Origin: Cyathus striatus | Lineage: Eukaryota > Basidiomycota > Agaricomycetes > Agaricales > Nidulariaceae | Direction of reading: 5' to 3' | Assembly: GCA_025738555.1 (NCBI GenBank) | Contig: JAOVFP010000001.1 | Location: 7,502,001 to 7,566,000 of the forward strand | DNA: 64,000 bases | Shown: positions 22,949-34,064 of the stretch, one piece after another | Layout of the letters: each line of letters starts with the position of its first letter | How positions within the stretch are numbered: position 1 is the first letter of the stretch | Program-made: the position numbers and the translations under genes | Notes under the pieces: generated by a model | Databases searched by the model: none | What the model was told of the DNA's origin: nothing | Seen by the model: only the letters and a program-made list of their open reading frames with translations

Positions 22949-25256
22949 ATGTCTAAGTCAACTAAAACTTCAAACACTGTCAATCCCTCTATGGATGAGC
23001 CTAGATTGTCCAGATCTAGGACCAGAACTGTTACCCAGGAGCAAGTTGTGAGAACAACTAGTAAGATTACTACTTCTAAGTCTCAAGAACAATCTGGTGA
23101 AGGGGCAATGCACCTTCTGAGCTTTCTGAAAGGCCTAAGTCTATGAGATCAAGTAGTAGGATTGCTTCCAGGGCCCAAGAACAATCAGGAGAAGGGACAA
23201 ATACACCTCCTGAACTTTCTGAAAGGCCTAAATCCATCAGATCAAGTAGTAAAATTGCTTCCAGGGCTCAAGAACAGTCTGGAGGAGGGACAGAGACACC
23301 TCCTGAGCTTTTTGAAAAGCCTAAGTCCAAGAAATCAAAAACTCAAGTTAACACAAAATCCAAAAAAAGTGAGAACTCAAGATATTTAGGTAGAACAGAG
23401 GAAGGAAAGGGAAAAGGAAAGGAAAAAGGAAAAGGAGGAGGAAAATCTAAGTGTGTAGTATTTAATTCATTCTTATGTGATCTAACTAGCATTAAAATGT
23501 AGAAAAACTTCAGTTACAAGACTACAAGAAGATATCACTAATGAAGCAAAAGGAAAACTACAGCATTTAACCCTGTAAGTAACTATTATGTTGACCTTGA
23601 ATATTTTAACTAATTCAGTAGAGCGGAACAAATTCTGGAGGATGAAAATACGTCTGTTGCTCCTCCTCCTTCTCAACTTCACATGTCCTTGCCTGAGAAT
23701 ACCACATCTACTTTCACTGCTGAAAAAGCAGGTGACTTGTTGAATAAAGAAGAAATTCTGGTACCATTGAGTTCACAATTGGGGAGTATGAAACTTGATA
23801 TATCTAAGTCTTCATCTGAGTCATCTTCTGACTCTAACTCTTCAGACACTTCTGAGTCAATTGAGCAGCTCAATAAGTTTGATACATCTGTAAATAAATC
23901 AGAAGAAACAGATGAATCAGAAGAAATGAAAGAGTCTGAGGAAATAGATGACTCAGAAGATATGAGTGAGTCTGAGAAAATAAATGAGCCAGAAGAGACA
24001 AATGAGCCAGAATACATGGATATTGACCATACACCAAAGAAAGCTTCTGATTTTAAACACAGTCGGTCAGAGCTCTCAAGTTCTTCTGAAGATTCTGAGA
24101 GTCAAAGTAGTTCAATGAGTAAGATATCATGCCAGTCAAAGTCCCATAGCTCAGTTAGGAGCTACACAGATAGTGATCCTCAAGGAGCTTCACGTGCAGT
24201 TGGAGGGTTTTCCCACCAGCATGCTATAGGTAATTTATTTAACTTTGGAGATCAAGAAGAAGGTATATTTGTGTTATTTATCAATTCATTAGTTTTACTT
24301 ATTCATTTATATAGATGCACTTATGATCCCATCCAATAACACACAAGGCAAAATTCATTTATTCCTGAAGCATGATCATACTGAAGCAGATTACATTATC
24401 GACAATCAGACTCCAGGTTCTGATCTTGCTACTGTTCTTGAAGTTGTTGCTGAATATTGGGAGCTGGTGTCTGGTATGTTCTCTTACTAATACTACAAAT
24501 AATATGACCTAATAAGTATTATAATTAGACAAGAATTCACCTATTTCAGTTCGTAAGGATGGAAAATGGATACTGAAAGGAAGATTCTCCAAAGCCTCAC
24601 AGCAATCTGATGCACTTGAGTGGAGACATGAGAGTAATAAGTATATTGTTGAGATTCTAGCAGATGGTGCTGTAGAGCAGCAAATTCCAGGGCTATCTTC
24701 CATGTTTACATTTGATAAGCCATCCAAGTCAAAATCCAAATCATCAATGAGTAATAAGGATATAACTCAGCTGCTTATATCTCAATTTGAGATTCCTAAA
24801 CATCTTCAAAACATGAGTGGGAAGAAGGATAGTATAAGAATGACATATTTGAAATACTGTAAGATCAATGAGATCTTTAATAAAGAAATGGAGATGGCTT
24901 CTTTAGCAGATGTAGCTGGCTGTCATATTGACAAAAAACTGATAATTTCTGTGTTCATGGCTCCCTCTACATATTATTCATATCCATTTAAGGTCTTTCC
25001 ATTGTTGAGTTATGATCCAGTAATGGAAAGTTGGTTTGAAGAGGATGAACCTGATAAGAATTATACAAAGGCTGTGTGGGAAAATTTATCACCTAACTTT
25101 GGTAATTTACAAAAATTACTAGAGGGCAAGAAAGCTGCCATGGACCAGCAGGCAAAACAGAAAGAGAGAGAGTCAAGTGAGAAAGAGAAAGAGAAAGAGA
25201 AAGAGAAAGAGAAAAGTAAGAAGTCACACAGAAAGGAAAAGTCTAGGAAATTGTAA
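22949..25256 (+). CDS. inner KDZ accessory protein, low complexity, one frameshift
   Basis: The ATG at 22949 starts MSKSTKTSNT. Three imperfect 30-residue repeats follow (SSSKIASRAQEQSGEG, TPPELSERPKS). In the first, a single-base loss near 23115 shifts the frame, so this copy is probably not translated whole. After likely introns near 23449 and 23580 comes a large acidic Ser/Glu exon (about 23621-24227, many ESEE-type repeats). A more conserved segment then begins near 24318 (IHLFLKHDHTEADYIID, LEVVAEYWELV), an intron lies at about 24475-24528, and a C-terminal part contains LISQFEIPKHLQNMSG and GCHIDKKLIISVFMAPSTYY. It ends in a KEKEKEK basic tail. I do not recognise the family. Its fixed place upstream of the transposase in both KDZ copies suggests it helps transposition. 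Confidence 0.5.
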
Positions 25257-25324
25257 GAAGTTTATTTTATTTTAACTTTTGCTTTATTTTGTTTGTCACA
25301 TGTTCTTGCTGTCAATTTTGATTA

Positions 25325-25635
25325 AAATACTTCAACAGTATTTTTAAATAAATAAAAAATTACCTGCTTTCAACAGCAGATTTATGCTACTCATTCTTGG
25401 TTGAGAATATTTCAACAATATTTTTCAACTTTGTACAAATTATCTACTTTCAACAGTAGACCTGTCTTATTTTATGTTTCAGTTGGTTGGATATTTTCAA
25501 CAATTTTGCCAACCCTTGTACAATACACTACTTTCAACAGTAGTTTATCCTTCAACTTGTTTTATATTGGAAATATTTCATCAATATATTTTCAACTTTT
25601 GTACAGCTACCTACTTTAAATAGTAGATTTATTTA
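25325..25635. repeat. four tandem repeats of about 82 bp
   Basis: CTTTCAACAGTAG-type words recur at about 25376, 25448, 25532 and 25614, alternating with TATTTTCAACTTTGTACAA. They lie between the accessory gene and the transposase gene and may contain the transposase promoter. Confidence 0.5.
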
Positions 25636-25789
25636 TTTTCTGTTGATGTACTTGATGTAGCTCTAATATTTTATAAATTTCTATTGGCTACACACTATTA
25701 ATTATAAGTCAAATTCACTAATATTATACTTTTACAGGTGTGGTTTTCTACTGCAAGGTCTACTTCAAATTTGGCTGCTACTTGTATTC

Positions 25790-28125
25790 TTGAGCAATGT
25801 TCCTCAAGTAAAAGCATCATCACTAAATGATCCTTTTCCTGATATCACATTCAAAGTCTTCTCAAAATTTATAGGAAAAAACTTTGATTCATCAATTACT
25901 TTGGCAACAGTTTTAACATTACTTTTTACATTAACAAATAATGTAGACCTCCTCAATCTCCATGCAAGAGCAAAAAATCCAAATATTGAGAGTGAATATT
26001 CTATGTTGACTAATGGATGGATAAAAGCTTTAGCAGGTGCTATTCAGAGCCATATAAATGATGATGGTCAATTATTTGAAGATGAAGATATAATTTCACT
26101 AGATGTATCAACAAAGACAACCAATTTTGCCAAGAAACTTGATAAGATGATTGAAGTGTTGTGCTTAAATCCCTACACACGAAAGGCAGAACATGCACAA
26201 TTTTTGAAGCCAATTTCTACCAATGAAATTGAGCCTGTATTACTTATTTGCCCTGCACACATAACTTGTTCAACATCCAGGAAATTATGTACTGGAAGAG
26301 CTTTGCATCTAAATACTCGTGGATGTGACCGGGTTACAGTTAGATTGATGAAAGGGATTCAATTATACAAAAATGCTCAGTTACTTGCAGGGACATGCCT
26401 GAAATGTAAAGCTATATATTATGCTGATCATAAAAGTATACTTCCTGAAAATGAGTATGATCCAGAAGATAAAGATCAAGAACAAAATAGTGAAAATGAT
26501 AGCATTGAAGAAGTACAACCACGGGATCCTCAATTGAGTTCTAAAGATACCATATTTTTCAACAAATCAAAATATTTAAAGCTTGGTGCAAATATATGGG
26601 CTGACAGAGTATTTACAACTATGGTTGTTAATTCTATTTATCATTTTCATGCATCCACTGCAGCATACACTGAGTTTTGGAACTACACTTTTTCAAATGG
26701 TATTGAAAATGAAATACCACCAGTTTCACACTGGCAGGTATGGAAAGCATTTATAGAAGAAACTACACAATACATTTCATTATCAACAAATCATGATTTG
26801 AGAATTCCTGATAGATTGTCAACTGAACATGTAACTAAAGCTGCATTTGATCAATTAGGGCAAAAAGGAATTATTAGCAATGCATTGCAACATTCATGCA
26901 GTGAATGTACTCATAAATATAAAGCTACAGCTGATATAATTACAGCTGATGATAATGCTGCTGTTGTTGGTATTGATGAAAATAGGCGTGTACCAAATTT
27001 GGAAAGAAATGCACAAAATCAGGAATTTCAGCATATGGAAGATAATGAAATGAGTGTTGATACTTCCAACACTACTAACTCTCCTGAACCTATGGTTAAA
27101 ATGATAGTTGTTGATGGTATTGTTATGGGTCCAACTCACTGTGCATTTGAAAACTGCTCTGAACCTTTAAAAAATGCACATACTGGAGTTTTTTGTATAA
27201 CACATGAATCACAACACAAGAATTTATGTCGCATGAAAGACTGTTATAATCAGAAAGAAGAAAGATCTCAAACTTATGTAAATCATAGACAGAGATGGTA
27301 TAATCATGTTATAAGATTTGGAAGGCAGTCAGTTCTTGGAATTCAGAGGATTATTAGACGAACAGAACAAGAAGGAGCTCCTGAATGGATGTCTGAAACA
27401 AATAGAGGCAATTTTCGACCTCATGATGAAGTACCTAATGCAACCACTACTCCTACTTGTGATAATTACTTTGCTGCACCTCACTTTTATTGTGTTGAAA
27501 CAATTTGTGCACCCTGTGGAATTGTTATTGCATGGGCAAAATTTGTGAAATCAGAGGGTGAAAGTCAAATAATAGACTTTCTGGAATTTGTGTATCCAAC
27601 ACCTAATGTCAGACCAAGCTATGTTTGTATTGATAAAGCTTGCATGGTTTTGAGACATTTGATTACATCTTGTGATTGGAATATATGGAAGACAAGTACC
27701 AGATTTGTGGTTGATTCATTTCATTATATTAATCATAGAGTTGGAGACTACTTATGCCACAAATTTTGCAATCCAAGTCCTCTAAATGGATCAGCACCTA
27801 ATTTAGTTCTTATTGAAAGAGATGCTGAAGGGAATCCACACTACAAACGAGCTTTCAACACACAGGTATGTTTGTCAATATTTAATAATAACATATATGT
27901 TTAATTCAAACTTAGGCATGTGAACAACTTAATGCATGGTTAGTAGGATTTCAAAGCATTCTTAATAGAATGACTGTGGACAACTTTAATTGGACAACAC
28001 ATGCAATGCTTTTTATTCATACACAACGTGTGCTAATGAAACAGAATCTCAAACAAACACAAACCACTAATGCAAATGATGATAATATTGAAGAAGATGG
28101 AATTGAATTAGATCATGTAGAATAG
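25790..28125 (+). CDS. KDZ transposase with CxC5 and CxC6 cysteine clusters
   Basis: Exons 25790-27865 and 27916-28125 join in phase across a 50-bp GT-AG intron and give 761 residues without a stop. The true start is unresolved: the frame is open upstream to at least 25742, no in-frame ATG lies near 25790, and a further 5' exon is likely. Domains in order: an N-terminal helical part (TVLTLLFTLTNNVDLLNLH); a CxC5 cysteine cluster at about residues 153-225 (CPAHITC, CLKCKAIYYADH); CxC6 at about 437-500 (VVDGIVMGPTHCAFENC, CRMKDC); then the RNase-H-like catalytic part (CVETICAPCGIVIAW, YVCIDKACMVLRHL, VVDSFHYINHR, FNTQACEQLNAW). Known KDZ proteins of Basidiomycetes have the same order. It is the only transposase in the window that appears intact, so it could mobilise itself and related MITEs. 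Confidence 0.85.
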
Positions 28126-28196
28126 ATGTAATATTTTTGTAACTTCAGAATTTATATATATAATTTTACTGTAAAATGGAGTAAACAAAAGTAGCA

Positions 28197-28280
28197 TTCA
28201 AGTAGAGTCCAGGTGGAGTCCACCTGGAGTCCACCTGAAGTCCACCTGGAGTCCTGGAGTCTACCTGGAGTCCACCTGAT
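28197..28280. repeat. right subterminal repeats of the inner KDZ element
   Basis: About seven copies of CTGGAGTCCAC-type words, in reverse orientation to those at 20208-20292. Confidence 0.7.
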
Positions 28281-28305
28281 CTCATGGAGGAGTGAGATAT
28301 ACAGC

Positions 28306-28409
28306 ATGCAATGTTGTTTTTTCACACACAGCATGTATTGAAAAAGCAACAAAAAAGAATGGAAAGGTTGAGTAGTGATTTATTTGATGATGAGGAAGAG
28401 TATATGTAG
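28306..28409 (+). pseudogene. outer KDZ transposase, 3' end
   Basis: Reading from the duplicated HAM codons, the frame continues as LFFHTQHVLKKQQKRM and ends with an acidic EEEYM and a stop at 28407. This is the C-terminus that was separated from 18171-20182 by the inner KDZ insertion. It corresponds to LFIHTQRVLMKQN in the inner copy but has a different tail. Confidence 0.8.
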
Positions 28410-29356
28410 ACCACAAATTGTAAATTGTAGACTCTTTTGTATAAAGCTTTAAATGATTAGTTCTGTTTCACTATAATTTATCACATATCTTAAATGAACT
28501 TTATTTTTATTCAAAATAGGTATCAGAAGACATACAATTTCTCTATTAAATGTGTATAATTCACACAAAAGTCATGCAAAAAATATGTTAATTGCACTGA
28601 TATGCCTGACAGACATACAATGTGTATAAGCATATTTTTTGCAATATCTACATAATATAATTCGCTCACCTGCGATCACACTTGGATTATCTAAGTGTTG
28701 GAGTGAGGTCTGAACTGGATCCGAAGCCATGTGTGCTGATGGTTCTATCTTTAGGCTCATGACATGCTGGGCATTTAGGAATGCATATCAGCCAATAAGT
28801 GTGTCTCTATTATTGCACACACCTGTACCCTTCAAGGGGATATGACTAACACTCTCCTATCCAGACCTTACCTTCTGAGTGTGCACATCCCTCCTCCCAG
28901 CATTGTAGTTAATTACCCTATCTAGACATATGTTATACCTGTACAGTACCTAAAAACTCTGCTATTTCTGTAGTATATAAGGCTCACAAACTTGCTCATG
29001 TAGGACAAGCAATCCTGTACTGATTCTTCCACTATTAGTGCTACTTAGTGTATCTGTGACAATCTATTCAATTTCCAAGTGTAAAACCCCAGTGTGATCT
29101 AAGCCCTCCCAGGACCTCAAAGAAGATTAGTTTATTAGTAGTGATTACAAGTGTTATAGATTACAAGTGAATATCATAGTGTGTTCATCCCTCCCTTGCC
29201 TGGAATTACCTTGTGTATTCTGAAGATATTCCCCCAGACTCACACTTGCTTGACTGTTAGCAAGAGTAAGCAATAATCTTTACATAGTTTCATAGCTATT
29301 ACTCCCTAGTAACCCTCTTTGCCCTTTTAGCACTTATCTTTATCAGTACTAAATGG
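28410..29356. other. non-coding right arm of the outer KDZ element
   Basis: No gene is supported. The sequence is AT-rich without obvious repeats until the subterminal cluster. Confidence 0.45.
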
Positions 29357-29545
29357 CCTATAATTCATCTAATATTCATGTGAATTACACCTAACTTTCA
29401 CCTCACCTTCACCTACTTTTCACTTAAACTTGGTGGTTTCAGAATATTATATGTGAAGGTGAAAGTCATGTGAAAGTCATGTAATTTCATGTGAATTTCA
29501 TGAGAAATATACTCTAAATTGGTGACATTCATGTGAAGTCCATGG
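29357..29545. repeat. right subterminal repeats of the outer KDZ element
   Basis: TTCATGTGAA, TTCACCT and AGTCATGTGAA words recur in both orientations next to the GGGGGGGAGTGTAAAG terminus, matching the cluster at 5812-6015. Confidence 0.6.
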
Positions 29546-29566
29546 TGAAAGGGGGGGAGTGTAAAG

Positions 29567-30209
29567 TTCTGGTACTTAGCCTCAATCTGAGATGAGTCAG
29601 TGTAATTCCAAACATGCTGAACAAGTGTTCACATGATGCTGAGTTTGAGCAAATGGAAAGAAGTCAACATGTGATCCTCTGGAGTGGTGACTCAGCAAGA
29701 TAAACACTATGTTATAGTTTTTCTTTATTTTCTTTTGTTTACAATTAGTTTACTTTGATATGTTTGGCACAACCATTGATGCCAAACATCTTTATTTCTA
29801 TACAGCTTTATTTATACTTTTGACTCATAATGACTTAGTGTAAGTCATTGTTTATTTATACTTACTTTTCTCATACTTCTGACTTGTTATGACCCTCTTC
29901 AAGTCATTGTACTATACTTACTTTATTTTTCATACTTCTTTACTGTGCCTTACTAATTTGCAGTCTTTTACATATTTCTTTTGACTCATAGTTTATCTAT
30001 TATTAGCATGAACTAGTTTGTATTTAAACAGTAGGAAGTTGGGCTATAGAGCTCAAGCTTCAGCTTAAAGAATACTACTTGATTCTTACTTAATGTACAC
30101 TTAAGTCTTTTGACCTAAGTCCCTTAGTTTTGTAATGAGAACTACTTCAATACTGATTTAACTTGTTCTTCAGATCAGTTAAGTCACATGACTTTTGGAC
30201 TTGTACAAT
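29567..30209. other. intergenic AT-rich region
   Basis: No gene recognised. Loose repeats of GACTCATAATGACTT and CATACTTCT-type words are present at 29810-29940. Confidence 0.4.
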
Positions 30210-30676
30210 TTATGGACTTTGGTCAACTAAATTATAACATACCATCATACATAAGGAGTGGATTACTCTGAGCAATTTGTTAGCAGGGATAAAACAATAA
30301 TAGAGTATGTGTAGAATAAGGACATTGACCTCTTGTAAACTGTCAATATATCCTGTAAGCACTGAATAAACACCTCTAGAATGTAAATAGTCCATAAACT
30401 CCTTGTAAAGATTTGTAGGAATATCTTCACTATAGAATCTGGTCCATAGGTGACACAAAAATTGCCACAGTGGAGCTGGGACAGTTGTGGCATGTTTTTT
30501 GCAAATGGTGCTGTCTTTAAGCCAGAATGTAGAACAATAGCAAGAATAAATGCTTTCTGATCACATTTTTCCCATCTTTTTTCAATGCTGTCGATAATTG
30601 CCTGTATTAGTCCATCACAATTGCCATCTGTCTCTGCCATCCTTAGATATTCAGAGAACTTGTCACTTAGCCACAT
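30210..30676 (-). pseudogene. hAT-type transposase fragment
   Basis: The minus-strand reading from 30676 (WLSDKFSEYL) runs through SIEKRWEKCDQKAFILAIVL, a block resembling the EKRW-K-DQDVFIAAVILNP segment of fungal hAT transposases. The frame is lost after about 130 residues. The N-terminal part and the dimerisation domain are absent. The gene is cut at about 30674 by the left end of the next inverted-repeat element. Confidence 0.5.
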
Positions 30677-31273
30677 GTTTCAGCTGACTATCAGAGAGTC
30701 AGTTGATAGTCAGTTGATAGTATCAGAGAGTTGATTGATAGTAAGATGAGACTTAGTTGAGACTCAGGTGAGAGTCAGTTGATAGTCAGATTATAATTAC
30801 ATACAAAATTAGAATATCACTAGTCTCACCTTACTCTCACCTTACTATTAGCTTACTCTTATTCAATCTGGTATCAGATACTAATCTGAGAGTTGATTGA
30901 TACAATTTCACCTGACTATCATCTGACTATCAATTAATTTGTATGAGTTATTGGTGTAAAATAAGATTGCATCTTTGAGACTCCATGTATGGTGCAGGGC
31001 ACTTAGTCACCTCCACTTTGGAACAACTGACATAACATTGTGGGAAACATTTTTTTTTCTTATTCCTCTAGCCAAAATGACTCTTTTGGCGTAAGTAACC
31101 ATATGCCCAGACAGAATTTCAAAATTCTCAAAACTGAAGGAGTTATAATTTTTGTCTGAAGTGAATTCCACCGCATTATGTAAGTATTTCCATATATGGT
31201 AACATATTACTTAATATGGTAATGTTAATCATCCATTGCTGATGCAACTAACTCAGGAATTCTTCAATGAGAG

Positions 31274-31867
31274 TAGTGTTGCCACGGTTCAACTCAAAAA
31301 CTGCGAATCATACAAGTGGGACTGAAAAAAGTCGAGCCGAGTCCACAATGTTGACTTCCAGTTCTCACGACCTGACTTCCAGATGAGGTCGACGCGAAGT
31401 CGACTTAGTTGCTGTAAGTCACACAAAAAGTCTAGTATATCAGCTTTCCAGTGCAGCCTGCCCTGTACAGCGGCATGTTCTGTGTATCAAGTCAATTTAA
31501 TTGAGGGATAATTTCTACATGATCTTAGCTTTAATTATGGTGTTTCAGCCCTGTGCGATAAGTGCTTATATTCCTTCAACTTTCTCCACAACAGCTGTGA
31601 CTTTAAAGATGAACCATATCACAAAAATCATTGTAAGTTTCTGCACATGTGTATAAAATAAGATATATCATTTATATTTTTTTTCAGAGTGAGTTTTACT
31701 AGTAAATGTCTCAATAACACCTGATTTATATGTAAGTCAATGACTTAGTCGCAAGTCAAGCCAAGTGCATAACTCAGGCACAGCTCGACTCGACCCTTCC
31801 ACTGTCAACTCCATAAAACCAGTAAAAGTCAAACCAAGTGGAGTGGAGTCGAACTGTGGCAACACTA
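31274..31867. mobile_element. 594-bp hAT-type MITE
   Basis: The termini TAGTGTTGCCAC and GTGGCAACACTA are perfect inverted repeats; TGTTGCCA-type ends are typical of hAT elements. The flanks AATGAGAG (31266-31273) and GATGAGAG (31868-31875) are an 8-bp target duplication with one difference. Subterminal AAGTCGAC/GTCAAGCC words recur at both ends. No coding capacity. Confidence 0.75.
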
Positions 31868-31875
31868 GATGAGAG

Positions 31876-32330
31876 GTATACTTCCTCGACGAGAATTGCT
31901 TCACCTTTATTTATGCCTCTTTTTCTCCAAGCCCTTCCTGATATGCATCCACCCAGTGTATCATGCAATGCTCCCTGAGGTATCGTTTAACTGCACCACA
32001 AAAGTACTCAATAAAATTGAGCTCGCAGTGAAATTTTGGCAACAAGAATTCTCAAATTCAGATGGCAAATAGAAGATGGCACCATTCCAGCCACTTGTGC
32101 CCTTGGGTTCGGATTCACTTTCTGACATGTGGTCACAATCAGATAGGATGTCGTCATATAAGCCCAATTTCTTTTGAGCTTTGGCCTCTCGAGCTCGTGC
32201 TGCAGTGATCTTTTGAGCTTTATTTCATCCAGGCATATGATTATGAGCATAAAATGAGTATTTCTAGGTATAGATACAAGTTCCAAACTGTAATTCTACA
32301 TTAGTACAATTTAAAAAAATTTCGCCTGCC
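31876..32330 (-). pseudogene. DDE transposase remnant of the Tc1-like element
   Basis: A minus-strand frame contains a block close to [20 protein letters not shown], matching the C-terminal catalytic-Glu region ([16 protein letters not shown]) of Agaricomycete Tc1-like transposases. Upstream parts are frame-shifted and most of the protein is missing. Confidence 0.55.
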
Positions 32331-32855
32331 GATTCTGCCATTGTTCCAAAGTGGAGGTGACTAAGTGCCTTGCACCATAGATTCCACCTGATCACTATAG
32401 TTTCCCACAGTCATTACACATGTCACAATGTGTGACATGTTGAAAAAAGTGTAGCTTCCTGAATGACACAATAGGACAAGTGTGCACAGTCATCACACTT
32501 ACCTAGACTATAGTTTCCCACAGTCCTCACACATGTCACACACCGTGACATATGTGACATGTGTGGGAAAAGTGTGACATGCTGGAAAAAGCGTGACAAG
32601 TTGGAAAATGTTGGAAAATGTGTGGTGCTTAAGCTGTTCCTAGACTCTATTGTCACAGTTGTACAGGCATTTGCATTGGAAACTGCAGTGCTGATCTGTC
32701 AAAAATATGTTTGTTCATGTATATTCCATGACCAAATAGTTGCCAAATAGTCACAGTCACAGTATTCGGCAGTTCAAGACTGATGAGAGATTGTCGAGAC
32801 TTGAGGATATCAAACTGACAACTGGGGCCATCTAATTAAATTTGATCAACGTGGC

Positions 32856-33966
32856 ATGCCTACTCAGTGTCCCCTGATGTCCTCCCATATCTCACCAGAG
32901 CTCCGAGAGCATATCATCTACTGGTGATACAAGCTGAACAAGACTGCCCTGGAAATAAGTGTAATTGCAGGATGCTCAGAGCATACCATCTATAATGTTC
33001 TTCAACTTCACCATGAATTTGGACAGGTTTCAAATCCATATGCTTGCAGTAAAGGCAGAACATGAGCTCTTGATATGGAGGATATGAGCTACATTGCCTC
33101 ACTTATCACTGCAAATCCCTCCATTTATCTTGATGAACTACAGGAAAAACTCATGTCAGTATGTGGTGTTGAAGCATCTATTTCAACAATTTCATGTGCT
33201 CTTTGTCATCTTGCAATATCTCACAAAAATGTTGCTGTTTCTGCACTTGAATGAAATGAACAGCTACATGCTACTTGGCAGGCTGTAAATGGACAGATAC
33301 CAATGGAGTATATAGTCTGGATAGATGAAGCTGCTGTTGATGATCACACAAATCAGCGGAGTACAGGTTGGAGTGCATTAGGTCAGGCATGTGTATGAAG
33401 AGCAGCATTCATTTGTGGCCAGCATTATTCAATTCTTCCTGCATTGTCATGTGATGGGATTATAGCACTGGATATCTTCAAAGGCTCTGTAAACAAGCAA
33501 TGTTTTGTTGACTTCATTCGCACTCAGCTAGTATGTACACTCTCCCCCTTCTATATACTATTATTTGACACAACTTCTCATTTGCAATGTATAAAGGTAC
33601 CTAAACTAACTCCTTATCCTGGTCCCAGGAGTGTAGTAGTATTAGACAACTGTGCTATTCACCATGACAAAGAGATTAGATTCATAATTGAAGATGAATG
33701 CAGTAAGTCTTACACTTAAAGTTGTGGTGTTTTACAGTGCTCAAAAGTTCCAATATATTATAGATGCTAAACTTATACATTTACCTCCATATTCCCCCAA
33801 CTTCAATCTGATTGAACAAGCCTTTTCAGCTATAAAAGCTTGGCTATGGCACCATGAAGTTCAAGCAACTCACCCAGAGTCACGACCTTGGCTTATACAT
33901 CAGGCAGCTATGTCTGTAATAGTAGAAGATGCAGAGGGATGGATTTTTAACTGTGGCTATACATAA
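32856..33966 (+). pseudogene. IS630/Tc1-like DDE transposase with four TGA stops
   Basis: One continuous frame runs from ATG 32856 to about 33531. After an interruption near 33532-33596 it continues (VVVLDNCAIHH, with the second catalytic Asp), and after another near 33700-33760 it ends with LPPYSPNFNLIEQAFSAIK, which has the catalytic Glu region. The first Asp region is VWIDEAAVDDHTNQR. Four in-frame TGA codons (32925, 33063, 33252, 33396) occupy positions where relatives have Arg, consistent with CGA to TGA changes. The interruptions may be introns. Length and domain order fit the Agaricomycete family of about 350 residues. It is inactive as it stands. Confidence 0.75.
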
Positions 33967-34064
33967 GGAGTAGGGATTCAGGTAGTATTAAGTTGATATT
34001 GTATGTAACTGAAAATGGAAATGGAAACAAGTTGTAATGAGACTAGAATGCTGAGTACTTTGAT

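Larger units (their letters stand above)
20183..28305 (+). mobile_element. inner KDZ transposon, 8.1 kb
   Basis: The element is flanked by the direct repeat GCATGCAATG (20173-20182 and 28304-28313). Its last eight bases, ATGCAATG, fit the 8-bp duplication known for Zisupton-type elements. The termini contain ACACTCCTCCA and its near complement TGGAGGAGTGA. Both ends carry subterminal GGAGTCCACCTG repeats in opposite orientation. The element lies inside the last coding part of the outer KDZ transposase, and the interrupted frame resumes exactly after the right duplication. Contents in order: tRNA-like sequence, minisatellite, accessory gene (22949-25256), four spacer repeats and the transposase gene (25790-28125). 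Confidence 0.85.
5791..29566 (+). mobile_element. old KDZ transposon (outer element of the nest)
   Basis: The left end CTTTACACTCCCCCC (5791) and the right end GGGGGGGAGTGTAAAG (about 29551-29566) are inverted complements. Both are followed inward by dense TTCATGTGAA-type subterminal repeats (5812-6015 and 29357-29545). Inside, on the plus strand, are a split accessory gene (9190-9910 plus 16404-18107) and a split CxC5/CxC6 transposase gene (18171-20182 plus 28306-28409). Removing the two nested insertions leaves about 9.1 kb, close to the 8.1 kb of the inner KDZ copy with the same gene order. KDZ elements are a fungal-expanded class with an RNase-H-like transposase. No convincing target duplication was found at these outer ends, so the exact termini are less certain than those of the nested elements. 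Confidence 0.65.
30990..32377 (-). mobile_element. Tc1/mariner-like element, internally deleted
   Basis: A terminal inverted repeat of at least 36 bp with one mismatch begins TGGTGCAGGGCACTTAG at 30990 and ends at 32377. TA lies immediately outside both ends (30988-30989 and 32378-32379), the target of Tc1/mariner elements. It carries a remnant of a DDE transposase on the minus strand and is split by a 594-bp hAT-type MITE. The joined flanks read ACTCCATG-TA-GATTCCACCTG, the same word found in the left subterminal repeats of the inner KDZ element, so it landed in a KDZ-derived piece. Confidence 0.75.

Noticed and set aside
5791..29566. TET/JBP or other host-gene cargo inside the KDZ nest
   Set aside because: KDZ elements in fungi are known to be linked with TET/JBP genes, so I looked, but every recognisable gene is a transposase or an unidentified accessory gene.
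5783..29578. Target duplication for the outer KDZ element
   Set aside because: Flanks such as CTGGCAAG and GTACTTAG do not match at any register I tried; the outer boundaries rest on inverted ends and subterminal repeats only.
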